Below, piece after piece: positions 62,958 to 64,000 of a stretch of 64,000 nt of DNA. Location: positions 1 to 64,000 of the forward strand of contig NZ_JBQCCF010000016.1 of the NCBI RefSeq assembly GCF_051962475.1, given 5' to 3'. The position numbers and the translations under genes are program-made. The notes beneath the pieces are model-generated. The model did no database searches. It saw nothing but the letters and a program-made list of their open reading frames with translations, and was not told where the DNA came from. The stretch's first letter is position 1. Each line of letters opens with the position of its first letter. This stretch comes from Dyella_A sp051962475 (GTDB lineage Bacteria; Pseudomonadota; Gammaproteobacteria; Xanthomonadales; Rhodanobacteraceae).

Positions 62958-64000
62958 ATGAACAAGATCTACAGCAAGGTTTGGAATCGTGCGCTCGGCA
63001 CTCTGGTGGTGGCCAGCGAACTGGCCTCGTCACGTCGTGCCGGCGGCCGTCGCTCGGCCGTGGTCGGTGCCGTCGGTGCGCTGCTGCTCGGCACGCTGCT
63101 GGCCGCTGCACCGGTCGGTGCCGTGCACGCGCAGCAGGTGCCAGATGCCTGCGTGCTGAGCAGCGCTGGCGAAGTGGTGCCGGCCGACAACGACACGCTG
63201 TCGTGCGGCCCCAACCAGAGCGTCAGCGGCGCCGGCGCCACCGCCGTGGGCGCCAATGCGGTAGCCACCGGCGTGCAGGCGACCGCGCTGGGCCAGGGCA
63301 GCAACGCGCTGGCCGACTACAGCACCGCGCTGGGCGGCGTGTACACGGTGGACGGCGTCGACTACGCCACCGAGGCCAGCGGCGTCGGTGCCAGCGCGTT
63401 CGGCGCGGGTGCCGGCGCGGACGGCGCCAACAGCACCGCCGTGGGCGCGCTCTCGTATGCCACCGGCGTCAATGCCTTCGCCGGCGGCTACAACGCCGGT
63501 GCCGACGGCTACAACAGCGTGGCGCTGGGCGCCAACGCGCAGGCGTCCGACCGCGGCAGCATCGCCATCGGCGGCGGCGATCCCGACCCTGACAACAACA
63601 ACCTGGCCACCGAGGCACAGGGCGAAGGATCGATTGCGATCGGCTCGGTAGCCGCCGCTGAGGGCCGCGGAGCGACGGTGCTCGGCTACCAGAGCGCTGG
63701 CATCGGCGACAATGCCACTGCCATCGGCAACGGTGCCTTTGCCATCGGAGCCGGCGCCACCTCGATCGGCGGCGCTGCCTATACCGGTGCCGACTCGGCC
63801 ACGGCCATCGGCAACAACGCCGCCTCATCGGGACAGGGCGCGACGGCGATCGGTGCAGACAGCTCCGCCGACGGCACCTTGGCGATAGGCATCGGCGGTC
63901 AGGACAGCAACGGCAATGGCGGTGCGGCCTCGCAGCAGTCCGTGGCGATTGGCTTCAACAGCGGCGCAGTAGGAACGGCCGGCACCTCGGTCGGTGGATA
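62958..64000 (+). CDS. Trimeric autotransporter adhesin (YadA-like), partial at window end
   Basis: The first 347 codons are visible. MNKIYSKVWNRALGTLVVASELA is an extended signal peptide region (ESPR) typical of large autotransporters, followed by a hydrophobic core (AVVGAVGALLLGTLLAAAP) and cleavage near VHAQQ. From about residue 85 the sequence consists of YadA head repeats (about 14 residues, SxAxGxxAxAxGxxA type: ATAVGANAVATG, NSTAVGALSYATG, SATAIGNNAASSG), which form a left-handed beta-roll. Stalk and membrane anchor lie beyond the window. AGGAAA precedes the ATG. Possible role: attachment to surfaces or biofilm. Confidence 0.9.
   Translation, partial: MNKIYSKVWNRALGTLVVASELASSRRAGGRRSAVVGAVGALLLGTLLAAAPVGAVHAQQVPDACVLSSAGEVVPADNDTLSCGPNQSVSGAGATAVGANAVATGVQATALGQGSNALADYSTALGGVYTVDGVDYATEASGVGASAFGAGAGADGANSTAVGALSYATGVNAFAGGYNAGADGYNSVALGANAQASDRGSIAIGGGDPDPDNNNLATEAQGEGSIAIGSVAAAEGRGATVLGYQSAGIGDNATAIGNGAFAIGAGATSIGGAAYTGADSATAIGNNAASSGQGATAIGADSSADGTLAIGIGGQDSNGNGGAASQQSVAIGFNSGAVGTAGTSVGG

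Overview
The window looks like chromosomal DNA from a high-GC gammaproteobacterium of the order Xanthomonadales, most likely Rhodanobacteraceae (Rhodanobacter/Dyella/Luteibacter-like). The basis is the GC-rich codon use, the xanthomonad-style set of TonB receptor, pirin, ZapE, monomeric isocitrate dehydrogenase and RND pumps, and above all a Xanthomonas-type (X-T4SS) type IV secretion locus. The genus is an inference; no rRNA or tRNA gene is visible.

Layout. 1-1957: the 5' part of a class I ribonucleotide reductase nrdA (minus strand) with an elaborate leader: a promoter overlapped by two NrdR-like boxes, a clear cobalamin riboswitch, and a 164-bp inverted-repeat-bounded element. 1957-11518: housekeeping genes (TonB receptor, small secreted protein, divergent pirin, GAF/degenerate-GGDEF/EAL protein, OmpW, hydrolase-zapE, acpH, cytochrome c5). 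11887-19847: an RND efflux operon with one adaptor and two different permeases but no outer-membrane channel.

19987-42119: an antibacterial X-T4SS island. On the minus strand runs virB7-8-9-10-11-1-2-3-4-5-6, then a DUF4189 protein, a TrbM-like protein, a tiny ORF, and two immunity/effector pairs. Divergently on the plus strand runs virD4 followed by a third immunity/effector pair. The three effectors carry toxic N-terminal domains (M23-like peptidase, lysozyme-like, class 3 lipase) and the C-terminal XVIPCD-type domain that VirD4 recognises in Xanthomonas. Each is preceded by a secreted protein or lipoprotein that would neutralise it in the periplasm. There is no relaxase or conjugation gene, so DNA transfer is unlikely to be its job.

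42331-49266: a soluble NAD-dependent molybdenum formate dehydrogenase operon (fdsGBAD order) led by an oxalate/formate-family transporter. 49639-60950: core metabolism and regulators (monomeric icd, TraB/GumN protein, aldo/keto reductase, LysR regulator, glutathione-dependent formaldehyde dehydrogenase, NYN protein, secreted methyltransferase-like protein, RluE-type pseudouridine synthase, ArsR regulator, a 5'-truncated flavin reductase, TatD). FrmA and the Fds enzyme together point to C1 (formaldehyde/formate) oxidation. 61216-64000: a secreted M4 metallopeptidase and the start of a trimeric autotransporter adhesin cut by the window edge.

All functions are read from sequence motifs and family knowledge; nothing was searched or computed.
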